Shown here: positions 51,412-62,357 of the stretch, one piece after another
Position numbering within the stretch: the stretch's first letter is position 1
How the letters are laid out: each line of letters starts with the position of its first letter
Assembly: GCA_030295235.1 (NCBI GenBank)
Contig: AP026124.1
Span: 1,488,001 to 1,552,000, forward strand
Direction: 5' to 3'
Source: Fistulifera solaris
Lineage: Eukaryota; Bacillariophyta; Bacillariophyceae; Naviculales; Stauroneidaceae
Length of the DNA: 64,000 nucleotides
Position numbers and translations under genes: made by a program
Notes under the pieces: generated by a model
The model's input: the letters and a program-made list of their open reading frames with translations, nothing else
What the model was told of the DNA's origin: nothing
Database searches by the model: none

Positions 51412-53924
51412 CTAGACGCGGATGGGAGCAGCTGCCATCGCAGTATTCCGCAAACAATCCTGGACACGAAGCCCTAATTCGTGATCTTCGCTCTCTACGG
51501 ATACTTGCGCGTTTATTTCGTCCAAAAAGTCAACCTTGACAACGCAGAGAATATCCTCGCCATCACCTTGTATCTCAAAAGTTGCTTTCGCTCCTTCGAA
51601 CGCAGCCTCTACGTTGCTATATTGCTCTTGGAGAACAGAAAAGAACAGTCTCAGTCGGCTTTCAATCAAATTCATTTCAGTTGAAATCTCTTCGAATTTA
51701 ACCTTCTTCTCATTTGGTTCATCGGAGTTGTTCTCTCTTGGATGACGACACGGTTTACTTGTCAAGCGGATTGAAGCTGAACTACTTTGTGCATGAAGCA
51801 AGAGCGCAACAAAGGAGTCGGCAATTACATCACCAGCAGGGCTTGCTTCCCATTCGACAATCGCTACACCAACGCTTTGCCCAATTGTTACGGAAACCTG
51901 AAAAAGCAACAAGAGTAAATCAGAATAGCGAACGTCTTAGCCTCCAAGAGAGCACTCCGTGTATTTACCTTTCCACCTTGCAATTCAAATTTTGTAACCG
52001 ACGCGTCGATTCCCTCCGTCTCGTACTTCTTCACACCGTGATACATTTCATTCAAAAATAATTCAAGCGTACTCGCTGCACCACAAAAGGGGACGTGAAG
52101 TTTCGACGAAATCGAACCGAGACGCAGGGGCGTGTACGTAGCAAGGTCGTCGGGTGAAACAATTTTGGAACTGAAATTGTTGGTAACCATGATTCCTTCT
52201 ACCTTTTCCCCTTCTTGTGGTTCGTCCTCTCGATCTGCTAGTGTTCCCATAACTTTAGCAGAGCGCCGCCTGGCAAACTTCAACTTCACCTCTTGTAAAT
52301 TTGGTGGCATTGTAATTGTCGGGCGCTTATTCTGTTGACCAACCTTTAGTGCGGTGATGTCCAGCGTTGGTAGAAATTCAATCTTTGCTCACGTACCTCA
52401 GGATATTGCTTGTACATATGAACTAGCGCGCTCTTCAAACGTCCCATTTCGTCCTTCTGTCCGTGAACTAAGATTATGTGCCGCGGCGCAACTTGCGTAA
52501 TAAAACTTCGATTTTGAACGAAGTCTACGTGGGCCGAGAAACTGACGTAGTCCACCAAACAATTGAGTGGCTGTCGTCTTCCTTCGAGCGTGATAACTTC
52601 TTTGGGTTGTGCCATGATTTCCTTTGCCAGGGTGTGCTCCACAGCATAACCGGCAATTAAAACGCCATTTTTCGGATCTGCCGCCCATCGGTCGAAAAGT
52701 TGTCTCGACACCCCACTTTGTAACATACCTGGAGAAGCAAACACTACAGAGGGACCCGAGTCGTCGAAATTGTGTACGTCAATCGATTTAAGATTTTGAA
52801 TGAAACGAAAAGAGAACGGATTACTGATGTCCATTTGAGCGCGAATTCTTGCATTCATCATATTGGCGTAAGTCTGGTAGACACGGAGTGCTCGCGACGC
52901 TAATTTGCTGGCATAATAGATCGGGATCTTTTGTAAGTGAGGGTTTGCTTGCCAGTATTCATCTAGGATGAGCAATAGTTCCTAGCCACAAACAATTTTT
53001 AGTCAGAAAATGCAAGAGGTTCTCTGGCTACTAGCTCCTAACGTACCTGAGCTCGACCTAATGCAAATACAGGGATGAGACATCGCCCACCTCGCGTAAC
53101 TACTCGTTCTACGGTTCCTGTAAAACGCGCTTCGCGTTCTGGACGACTGGTGTGCGCCTGTACACCATAAGTCGACTCGACGATGAGTAGATCTGGCTTT
53201 TGTTCAGGGATTTCGGCTGCCATCAAATGTCGATCTTGTTCCATACTGTAATCCCCCGTATACAAAACGCTGCGACCTCCCAGCTCCATCCAGAACATAC
53301 AGGCGCCAAGTACATGGCCGGCATTGAGTGCATGAAAGGATAAACCCCCAACCGTGACAGTGGTATGATAATCAATCAACTCGATCTGTTATGGGTGAAC
53401 AGCGAATGAGCGTGTAGGGAAGTAACGAAAGGTTGTAGGAAGAACAAGTAACTCACCTTGTTAATGCAAGATTGTAGTTCTGCTTCCGTGTACAACACAT
53501 CCTCTGCTTTCGCATTGTTCATCTGCAAGAGTCGCAAATAATCCCCCAACAGCAGTCGCAGCACCGATTTGGTAGGATGTGTCATGAAGATCCGTCCCTT
53601 AAAATTGGTTCTCTCCGTCAAATAAGGCAGTGAAGCGGCGTGATCCAGGTGGAAGTGTGTCACCAGTAGAACATCTATCTGATCGGGTTCGATGCGGTCC
53701 AAGAAAGGAAGCCCATTCATTCCGTCGTAGCCCGGATGTATTCCGATATCCAACATGATCGTCATTCCGCGGAATTCAAGGACATGACAGGACCGGCCGA
53801 CTTCCTGGCCTGCTCCCAGCGGCGTCAGGGACATTATGTCTTCCATTTCTAAGAGTTGCAAGTTGAAAGTGGGCAATGTAGTCAAATAGTTGTGTTTACT
53901 TGCACTCGTTCTGTTACCATCCAT
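51412..53924 (-). CDS. CPSF3: CPSF73/Ysh1, pre-mRNA 3'-end endonuclease
   Basis: Metallo-beta-lactamase/beta-CASP nuclease that cuts pre-mRNA at the poly(A) site. Five exons (minus strand): 53457-53924, 53047-53385, 52397-52981, 51969-52331, 51412-51897; all splices are in frame and give 746 residues. Seen: the HxHxDH motif as HFHLDH (residues ~90-95), [10 protein letters not shown] start, [60 protein letters not shown], and in the beta-CASP part [33 protein letters not shown] and [13 protein letters not shown]. The C-terminal domain ([18 protein letters not shown]) binds CPSF100. No frame break in any exon, so the assembly is reliable here. Confidence 0.93.
51898..51968 (-). other. CPSF73 intron 4
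   Basis: 71 nt, GTAAAT donor, TTGCTTTTTCAG acceptor, phase 0. Confidence 0.85.
52332..52396 (-). other. CPSF73 intron 3
   Basis: 65 nt, GTACGT donor, TTGGTCAACAG acceptor, phase 0; joins YPE to NKRPTITM. Confidence 0.85.
52982..53046 (-). other. CPSF73 intron 2
   Basis: 65 nt, GTACGT donor, TTGTGGCTAG acceptor, phase 0; joins GRAQ to ELLLILDEY. Confidence 0.88.
53386..53456 (-). other. CPSF73 intron 1
   Basis: 71 nt, GTGAGT donor, CCCATAACAG acceptor, phase 0; joins CINK to IELIDYHT. Confidence 0.88.
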
Positions 53925-54237
53925 GGTTCTTGCTTTTTGTCCCTTCAAGTTTTGAGATTTGGGAGACGATCAGTCGCCCGGACGAAAGCTCAGACTGACG
54001 TCGTGTCTCTATTGAGAGCTTTATCTCTAATGAAGTATTGTTTCAGGGAGCAATACAAACTACAAAACATCGGCAACTGAATCTTGCAGATTCGCAGACA
54101 GGCAGCTCCTGTTGTCAAGCAGTACCTCGCACATAGAAAAAGGTCTAAGATCGCTCGTTTCGGTCCAAAGATTCGCCGTCCACAATTGCTTTCTCTGAGC
54201 CACTCGATCACAACACTGCAACCATCCGTTCGTCAAA
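53925..54237. promoter_or_regulatory. Divergent promoter CPSF73 / secreted protein
   Basis: 313 bp, no motif cluster seen. Confidence 0.35.
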
Positions 54238-54880
54238 ATGATCTACTCACGTTTCTTCGCTTTCTTTGCCCTCTGTGCCTTCGCTTCGGCTGGACGTTTC
54301 TTGGAAGAGGAAGCTGATCCGTGCCTCGATGGTACCGAAACATTCCAGGAGTCCGTCGAGTATTCCAACTCGACCGACGCTCTCTATGCGGCGCTTGACG
54401 AATTTGAAGCCAATGCCACCGGAGTATGCGTTGTTGTGGATGGTCGCACAGAGTGGTACGTTTGTTCGAAGCCAATTTGTGCTCGTGATTTACATTACTT
54501 TTATTGATTTATCTCACCTTGTTGACATCCTCTCCGTCAACAGCAAGGGAGCCCTCCCCGCCGATGTTTTGTCGACCTACGAAGAGAGCTGCGCTACCAT
54601 GGGAGGAAACCTTATCACCGTGTCCAATATGCGAATCACATGTGACTTTCCTGACACTGGCAACATGTACACTGTGATCGAAACCTTCCCTGACTGTGTG
54701 GCCAGTGTCTGCACGGAAGACTCGGAGAAGGATCTGAAGAAAGAATTGACCAGCGCAGTGGATGAACACAAAGAGGGTGATTTCACATACTGCTTTGTTG
54801 TTGAAGGCGAAAGTGGTGCGTTCTCAGCTTTCTCTATTGGGGCTGTCTTCATGTCACTCGCTGCCTTGTTCGTCCTCTAA
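54238..54880 (+). CDS. Secreted protein, possibly GPI-anchored
   Basis: Two exons, 54238-54455 and 54544-54880, 184 residues; intron 54456-54543 (88 nt, GTACGT..GTCAACAG, phase 2). Signal peptide MIYSRFFAFFALCAFASA, then an extracellular domain with evenly spaced Cys (DPCLDGTE, GVCVVVDG, ESCATMGG, RITCDFPD, PDCVASVC, YCFVVEG), and a final hydrophobic tail (AFSIGAVFMSLAALFVL) after a small-residue stretch, the pattern of a GPI-anchor signal. The secretory role is certain from the signal peptide; the GPI anchor is inferred. No known family. Confidence 0.7.
54456..54543 (+). other. Intron in the secreted protein gene
   Basis: 88 nt, GTACGT donor, CTCCGTCAACAG acceptor, phase 2. Confidence 0.8.
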
Positions 54881-55117
54881 ATCATGGAGATAAGGCTGGA
54901 ACGGGAAACAAAGGCATTCTATGTTATATAATGTGAATCTTGCTTGACTTCCCAAGGTCCTCCTAAGTGTAGCAACCTGGTCTTCAAATAGTTCATCTGT
55001 TTCGCTGTAACAAACCATAGTCTGGAATGTGTGCTGCGTGCTGCCACTTCTTTTCAAATTTATCTCTATATCTATTACGGAGTATCTACCGCGATCCGCG
55101 ATGCGTCCGTGTGTGTC

Positions 55118-55628
55118 TGTTGAAATTTCTACCGCGGTCTGTAACTGCTCTCGGCTATCGGGGACTCCACACACCCCAGACGAAAGACTATTGAAACAAC
55201 GAACTTTTGCTCCAAACACTCGTTTACAGAATTATGACGATTTCCTCACGATTACTTTCGCTTTCCTCTTTTCACTGGTCTCCGATCTGATCTTGATCTG
55301 ATCATGATCCGATCTTGCCAAGTCCATTTCTCCAATAACAACTTTAGGATAAAATAGCCCTTTCTGCCAATCCACCAGATTCTCCATTATTGCATGTTCC
55401 TTAGCAACTAGCAACAGTCATCGTCCATAATTGCATACTGGATTCTTCCGTGATCCCAAATCCCCAAACATATAGTTCGAAACACTTCCGAGACTCCTTT
55501 CACGAGTAGAATGCTTTCCCAATAAACTAGGCGGTCATTTCGAACCATTCCGACATCCGATGACGTGTCAACTCATGACTGAATAAATCTTTCAGTCCGA
55601 CACTCAACCTCGACCTCGCTCTTTGACA
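55118..55628 (-). repeat. 3' LTR of the copia element
   Basis: 511 bp; compared with the other LTR by eye it differs by only one base, an extra C near 55248 (CCTCACG versus CCTACG). The pol stop codon (55604-55606) lies inside this LTR, 22-24 bp from its inner end. Confidence 0.95.
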
Positions 55629-58600
55629 TCCTCCCTGTCGGCTGCTAAGATTAACTGCGTCATGAGTCCTTCTCTAACAACAGGCACCAAAAGATCATGG
55701 ATTTTCTCTGTCACATTCTTGGTTTCCAGATCTGCAATATTCCTTTCCGATCGAATAAACTTCACAACCAGCCTGGCTTCTTCCTTCTCCGTTGCAGCCA
55801 TCATCTCCCTTATAAAATGCATTCGAATATCAATGTGTTTCGTCCTATTCCCCACAACTTGGTTTTCCATCAAGAAGATTGCGCCCGTGTTATCTTCAAA
55901 CAAGGTAGCCGGTCGAATCTTCACCTTCGGAAACAATTCTTCGAATAACATCTGCAAAAACTTGATGTCCGTCGCACACGTAGATGCCGCATAATATTCC
56001 GCCTCCGTACTTGACAGTGTCACCGCCGGTTGCAACTTGCTTGAAAAGCCACACAAACAACCTCCAATGGTAACAAAGTAGCCAGTAACACTTTTCCGCG
56101 TCTCCTTGTTCGTAGCAAAGTTTGAATCCACCCATGCGTAAACCTTCAAATTAACAGGCTCGCGCAACTTCAAATGAACGTCCGTACTCTCGAGATAGCC
56201 GACCAATCTCTTCATCGCTCTCCAATGTTCTTCACCTGGCGAATCCATAAACATTGCAAGCTCCCTAACTGCATTTCCACATTCCGGAGCTACTTTCCGC
56301 ACCAGCCACATGAGACGTCCGAGAAACTTCCGATACTGATCCTTATTAACTGGATCGCCTTCGTTCTTCACAAGCGATTCCCCTGGATAGCCCGGTGTCT
56401 TCTCAGCTTTCAACGGTCCAATCAGCTCCTTCCAATCCTTTACTATCTCGTCTTTGTACTCATCCATTCGCACTTCGTAGAACTCTCCTGCTTCATCCGA
56501 TTTTCTCTCGTACCAAACTCCCAAGTGTTTCTGAATCGGGCCCATCTCGGTAATGTTGAAGCGCTTCTTGATCTCTCTCTTGAACCAATTGATTTCTTCT
56601 TGGGGACCGGCAAGGATACAATCATCGACATACACCACAATGATTAATACTGTCTCGCCGTTCACCACTTTAAACCAGACACACGGATCCGCAGCACTCT
56701 GAATAAGCCCCAGCTTCCTCAATTGGGCACAGTAGAGCATGAAGTACTCTCGTGGACTCTGGACCAAACCGTACATCGCCCTCTCCAATAGGATGATGTA
56801 GTCAATTAACTCTTCATGCGTGATGTACCCAAACTCATATAGCCCAAAGGGCCATTCAAGATACACCTCCTCTCTCAACTTCGCTTCTAGAAACGCAGCC
56901 TCAACGTCAATAACTTCAGTGACCCACATCTTCTTCCACATGTAAAGTACCACTGCCAAAACCATTCGAACCGACATGTCCGATGCAACAGGTGAATGCG
57001 AAAGAGTGAAGTCCACACCAGGGATTTGAACAAACCCCCGCGCACAAGTCCGAGCTTTGAAACGAATTCCCGTTGCCTCTTTCTTCTTTTTGAAAATCCA
57101 CTTCGGCGTAACAGGCTTCCGTCCTCTCTCCTTCATCTGCTTTCTAGGAACCATCTTCCAAGCATCTCTTTTAATGAAATTTTCAATCTCCTTCTTCATT
57201 GCCTCTTTCCACTTGTCTGCATCCGGACCAACCAAGGCTTCCTTGTAAGTTTTCGGCGCACCAGGATCCGACGCCAACTCCGTATTCAAAACGTAGTGAA
57301 AATAACCTTCCGACACATCGATTGTATTGATCTCTCCTTTGGCGTTCATTGTTGGGTTATATGAAGTGTCCAGCCTTGCCATTTCTCTATTCAGTCTTTT
57401 CATCGTCGATTGCGTCTCTTTCCGTTGATTCGGTGCTGGAGTATTGTCCGCCGTAGCCTCGGGTACCAGAGCTTCCGTAGGACCTTCCACAGCCACTTCG
57501 ACAACTTCCTCTGCCGCTTTCTCTTCCACAACTTTCCTCCCAGAGCTTCCGTAGGACCTTCCACAGCCACTTCGACAACTTCCTCTGCCGCTTTCTCTTC
57601 CACAACTTTCCTCCCTGCTCCAGCATCGACATCTTCGAGCATCACCGGTTTGATTGCGACTTCCTCCCCAATTTGGTCATCCTTTAAGTCGACTTCCATT
57701 CCAGCTGCAAACATCCTTAACTCTGATGCAACTGAAGCACTCGATCCATGCCAGTCTGCCCAAGTGACGTCACGTGAGAGAATGACAATATTTTCATCCG
57801 GCTTGTAAACACGATACGTATCGCCCGCATGCGAATCCGCGTACCCAACCATCACGCATTTCACTGACTTCTTCTCCAACTTGGGCTGTTTGTTTCGTAA
57901 AGTCACATATCCGATCCGCCCCCACTGAACCAAGTGTTTCAGTATCTTAGGATGCTCGCCGTACCACGCATAATCAGGGCTCGATTCCACATTCCGATTC
58001 GGGACAGCGTTATCCAACTTCGTTGCCGTGTGAACAGCCTCGGGCCATAACTTTCCTTGATGCTCATCCGACAACTTCGCCGCCAACATCATCGCAAGGG
58101 CCTTATCGCGAATTGTCGTGAACTTCCTCTCAACAACACCGTTCATCTGCGGAGTATGCGGGGCAGTAAACTCCATAGTTATGCCCCTCGCCTCACAGAT
58201 CTCCTTGAATGTTCCGTTCTCGCCTGCATTATCACACCGAATGTACTTTACGATTACGTTCGGATCTCCTTTCAAGCGATCAAGAAATAGCGTCATGACT
58301 TTGCCAATCATCGACTTCTTTGTAACGAAGTAACTCCAAGCTTTGCGCGTGTAATCATCCACCAATAAGATCCAGTAGCAACTCTGTCCCAACGATTTCT
58401 TGTAGGGCCCACTCGTGTCCACGTAGAATCGTTCTCCTTTCGCCGTTGCTTTGATAGCCGTCGACTTGCACACCGCCTTTGCTTTCGCCTTCGCATACGC
58501 GCACGCCTCGCATGTCTCCTTGGTTCCAGTTAACTCGATTCCCAACTGTTTCATGAGACTCTTCAAAGGAATGTCGCTGGCGTGTCCGTACATATCGTGC

Positions 58601-60011
58601 GCAGCATTTATGTCCATCTTCACTTTGGTCTCCACCGCATGGACATCTGACTTAACAACGCTAGCCTTCAAGTAGTATAACCCATAGTGTGACTGAGGTA
58701 CCGTCAACACACTCTTTCCGGAGGGGTCAGTGATCTTCATCGCACAACTGGTTATCTCAATCTTGCACCCTTGCTTCACTAAAGCCCCAGTACTGATGAT
58801 ATTCTTTGCGAACGTTGGCGCCACCTTGACTTCACTCAACTTCATAGTACCACCCACAGTAGCGAGCATGAGTGTACCCTTCTTGTGTACTTGGACTTCC
58901 TTTCCGTCGCCGACGACCAAATACTCCTTCGTCGAAATAACATCGCGCAAAATCGTTTCATCCAAAACAACATGGCACGTCGCTCCACTGTCGAGAAGAA
59001 ACCTTTCCTTGTCGTTGACTCTCGACGTTTCGACCGCACCAACTTGATGAACGACGCCACAGAACTCTTCGCCGCCTTTGCCGACCTCATAGCACATGCC
59101 AACGAACATGTTCAGGTCCTTGTTCTCCGACTTCGGATCCTTGCCGTTCGACTTGTCCGGACACTCGCGAGAGAAATGGCCTTCCTTGCCACAGTTGAAG
59201 CAGACTTTCTTCTTGTCGCTCTTGCACTCCGCTGCCTTGTGTCCTTGTTTGCCGCAGTTGCGGCACTTTCCTTGAACTTCTTCTTAAAACCACCCTTGCC
59301 CTTTTCGACGTTTAATGCTAAATTTTTATTTTCTTTTTTGTCTTTTTTCTTTTTCTTCGTTTTCTTCATCGTTCTTGGGCTTTGAAACAGCGCTTCCACT
59401 TGTTCCGGATCTCCTTCTCGAGGTCTTCAATCGAGGTCTCGTTGATCTTTCCGCTCAACTTCGTGATCACATCCGAATACTCGTCAGGAAGGTTGGCCAA
59501 GTAGTGGGCTTTCAAAACGAAACTTGGCTTCACATACTGCGATCCGATTGTCTTCAAACGGTTCTGTAACCGATCGCACTCCAGGAAGAACTTGTCAGGG
59601 TCATCTTCCTTCGACGCCAACTTGCACCGTCCGAACTCCGCCAACACCTCCGCCAAATCTTCCTCGCTGTTCCGGGGCGTACTTAGCATCCAAAAGCTTG
59701 AATGCGTCTCTCGCATCACCATCCGCTCTCTTGACAAGACCCAAAGGAACGCCTTCGCACGCAATCACCAACAAATCGATGATCTCGAGATTGCTTCGAT
59801 ACAACTCCTTGTCCTTCGCCGTCGCCGTCGCTCCCATCGCAACTTCCTTCGTGGGGATCTCGGCCTTCAGGTCATCGAACACACTTGTCCAACCTCTCTT
59901 CGTGATCAGCGACATCGTCTTGAACTTCCAGTCATCGTACGACTTCTCAGCGACCTTGTCGTCCAACGGGTAGAAGGTCAAAGCCCTCATCTTCTCTCCC
60001 TCGTCGGTCAT
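55604..60011 (-). CDS. gag-pol polyprotein of the copia element, frame-broken
   Basis: Order: Gag (from ATG 60011, FYPLDDKVAEKSYDDWK, UBN2-type), two zinc knuckles (C-x2-C-x4-H-x4-C as CRNCGKQGHKAAEC and CFNCGKEGHFSREC), protease (LLDSGATCHVV), integrase (H-H-C-C zinc region then D..D..E with GPYKKSLGQ and MEFTAPHTPQMNGVVER), RT (YVDDCIL) and RNase H (TLSSTEAEYYAAS, then TKHIDIRMHFIRE). As sequenced it is broken at four places: an extra base in GGGG 59674-59677, a missing base in GGG 59377-59379, a missing base in CC 59270-59271, and a 74-bp tandem duplication 57467-57614. With these removed the frame is 1444 residues, which is an integer number of codons, so the intact parent was a single long ORF. 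Confidence 0.88.
57467..57614. repeat. 74-bp exact tandem duplication inside pol
   Basis: Unit 57467-57540 and unit 57541-57614 are identical (CAGAGCTTCCGTAGGACC.. to ..ACTTTCCTCC). 74 is not a multiple of 3, so the second copy switches the frame in the spacer between integrase and reverse transcriptase. Confidence 0.95.
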
Positions 60012-60061
60012 CTTGTCTTGTCTCGTAAACTTTTTTTTTCTCAACGCCACGCTTATAAGCG

Positions 60062-60571
60062 TGTTGAAATTTCTACCGCGGTCTGTAACTGCTCTCGGCT
60101 ATCGGGGACTCCACACACCCCAGACGAAAGACTATTGAAACAACGAACTTTTGCTCCAAACACTCGTTTACAGAATTATGACGATTTCCTACGATTACTT
60201 TCGCTTTCCTCTTTTCACTGGTCTCCGATCTGATCTTGATCTGATCATGATCCGATCTTGCCAAGTCCATTTCTCCAATAACAACTTTAGGATAAAATAG
60301 CCCTTTCTGCCAATCCACCAGATTCTCCATTATTGCATGTTCCTTAGCAACTAGCAACAGTCATCGTCCATAATTGCATACTGGATTCTTCCGTGATCCC
60401 AAATCCCCAAACATATAGTTCGAAACACTTCCGAGACTCCTTTCACGAGTAGAATGCTTTCCCAATAAACTAGGCGGTCATTTCGAACCATTCCGACATC
60501 CGATGACGTGTCAACTCATGACTGAATAAATCTTTCAGTCCGACACTCAACCTCGACCTCGCTCTTTGACA
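60062..60571 (-). repeat. 5' LTR of the copia element
   Basis: 510 bp, starts on the plus strand with TGTTGAAATTT and ends TTTGACA; otherwise the same as the other LTR. Confidence 0.95.
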
Positions 60572-60650
60572 TGTGTCTCTGTGTAACGGCGGTACCGGGT
60601 GTCTGGGTCACGGTTTTGACGTTCGTTTTTTCGTTCAGCGAATTTATAAT

Positions 60651-60874
60651 GTACTTGCCAGAATTTCTGGAGACGGTGTATTTGATCTTACAGACAATCT
60701 GTGTACCAGTTACTTTCTGGAAATTATTAGACGGTGTGTTTGATCTTACAGAAATTCTGTGTTTGCTCCAGGAACTCTGGGGACAGTTTTTTTTGATAAT
60801 ACAGAAATTTCTGTGTATTTTCCAGAAGTTTTTTCACGATGTGTTTTTAACTTACAGACATTCTGTGTACTTCC
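60651..60874. repeat. Four degenerate tandem units with palindromic cores
   Basis: Four units of about 53-58 bp; the phase mark (ACAG preceding TCTGTGT) falls at 60691, 60749, 60802 and 60855. Each contains a CCAGAA..TTCTGG- or CCAG-type arm and an ACAGAAATTTCTGT-type palindrome (perfect at 60801-60814), with GACGGTGT(A/G)TTTGATCTTACAG between. It lies between the retrotransposon and COX15. Could be a binding-site array or a satellite fragment; no coding potential. Confidence 0.7.
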
Positions 60875-61088
60875 CAATAGGCTTAAAAAATGACACCTTC
60901 ATTCATTCACATTCGTCCGTCGCACCGTCGCACCAGGCACCAGCGCACAAGCGACGAAGGAGAAAAAAAAGTGCAACTATACTGCGAATGCGACTACAGG
61001 TCATTTAACAAAAGGTCGTCCCTCTCTTTTATTATTAGAAAGTGAGGAAAGAATATTAGCTTACGACTTACGAGGACATTTTATCGCT

Positions 61089-62298
61089 ATGACGACCGCG
61101 CAAAATTTGTTGACAAAAGGACTACCGCTGCTTTTCCGTGACCACTCGCACGCGACCGTCGGGAAATGGTTGCTGGCGACCGGTGGTGCTGTCGTAGGAA
61201 TGATTCATGTGGGCGGTGTGACGCGGTTAACACAGTCCGGCTTGAGTATGACCGACTGGAGTCCTTTGGGATCTTTGCCGCCGATTGGAAAGGACGAATG
61301 GGAGGCCGAATTCGCACGCTACAAACAATTTCCGGAGTGGCAGCAACGCAAAAGCATGACCATGGAGGAATTTCAGTACATTTATTATTGGGAATACGGA
61401 CATCGTATGCTCGGTCGATGTGTGGGTGTACTGTTTTGTGGGCCTTGGTTGTATTTTTTCGTTACGAGGGAAGATTCCTGCAGGATATCAAGGTCGCATG
61501 GCACTCTTGGCTACCATGGGCGGTACGCAAGGCTTGGTAGGATGGTGGATGGTGAAGAGCGGTTTGGGAGACGATCGCCGAGGAGATAGGAATCAAATTC
61601 GTGTGAAACCAATCCGGTTGGCAACCCATTTGAGTGTGGCGGTAGCGACGTATGGAGCTCTTTTGTGGACGGGATTTTCCGTTCTCAGTTTGCCTTACAA
61701 CAATACACTTCAATCGCTCGACTTGGCGTCTCAACTTCCCCAAGCGCTTCGACATTCATCAAAACTTCATATAGCTGCTTTGGCAATGACCGGGCTTACG
61801 GCTGTAACTATAGTCAGTGGAGCGCTGGTGGCTGGAAATGATGCCGGCCGAGCGTACAATACCTTTCCCAAAATGGATGGACACTGGATACCTCCAGAGA
61901 TCTGGGAGCGAGTTCCTTGGCATCGGAATCTAGTTGAAAATACCGCGACTGTGCAATGGAATCATCGTATCTTGGGTACAACGACGGCACTAACGGCTGC
62001 GAGCATTGCAATCATCGGCTTATCTCCGTCTCGGGCGGCACTGGTGACCCCGCAAGTACGGAAGGGATTGTATGCGTTAGGTCTCGCGACCGGTACGCAA
62101 TTTTCGTTAGGTGTCGCTACACTGCTTCATTATGTTCCCTTGTCGTTGGCGGCAGCGCATCAGCTGGGGAGTATTGCGGTCTTTACGAGCGGTGTTTATT
62201 TGGTGCATGCGCTACGATATGCTCGACCAGCCTTGTTGCGAAGTGCAGGTCGCGTTCTACCTCCGCCGCCATCGGCCTTGAAACAAGCCGCGCACTAG
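61089..62298 (+). CDS. COX15: Heme A synthase (COX15), mitochondrial
   Basis: Inner-membrane enzyme that oxidises heme O to heme A for cytochrome oxidase. Recognised by the VGGVTRLTQSGLSMTDWSP start, YWEYGHRMLGR (heme ligand His), RMALLATMGGTQGLVGWWMVKSGL, the ATHLSVA His, NDAGRAYNTFPKMDGHWIP and VQWNHRILG with AAAHQLGS carrying two more His. Eight or so membrane helices. A frame break at TTTTTT 61454-61459 (one extra T) splits it; corrected length 402 residues. Mitochondrial leader is weak (MTTAQNLLTKGLPLLFRD). Promoter contains GGTACC at 60591 and the tandem repeat described above. Confidence 0.92.
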
Positions 62299-62357
62299 AG
62301 AAAGAATTAAAATAAATCGTTATACTTTAAACGATTTATAGTTCGTAGCTTTTATGT

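Larger units (their letters stand above)
55118..60571 (-). mobile_element. Ty1/copia LTR retrotransposon, full length, recent insertion
   Basis: Whole element of 5454 bp on the minus strand: 5' LTR 60062-60571, internal region with one gag-pol frame, 3' LTR 55118-55628. Both LTRs begin TG and end CA on the element strand. A 6-bp target duplication TGTGTC flanks it (55112-55117 and 60572-60577). Next to the 3' LTR is a polypurine tract (AGGGAGGA). Just inside the 5' LTR is a 12-bp palindrome CGCTTATAAGCG followed by TGGCGTTGAGA, a possible primer-binding site beginning with the TGG that pairs with tRNA CCA. Copia order integrase-RT-RNaseH is clear. Probably of the CoDi type known from diatoms; family member not determined. 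Confidence 0.95.

Noticed and set aside
59366-59400. Programmed frameshift or stop-restart (ATGA) between gag and pol
   Set aside because: TGA overlaps ATG there, but a single missing base in GGG joins the frames, and two similar breaks flank it; a common error source is simpler.
55113-60576. Five-base target duplication of the copia element
   Set aside because: Copia TSDs are usually 5 bp, but here GTGTC does not match right after the CA end; the 6-bp TGTGTC pair fits both sides. Because the left flank is a TG run I cannot exclude chance extension by one base.
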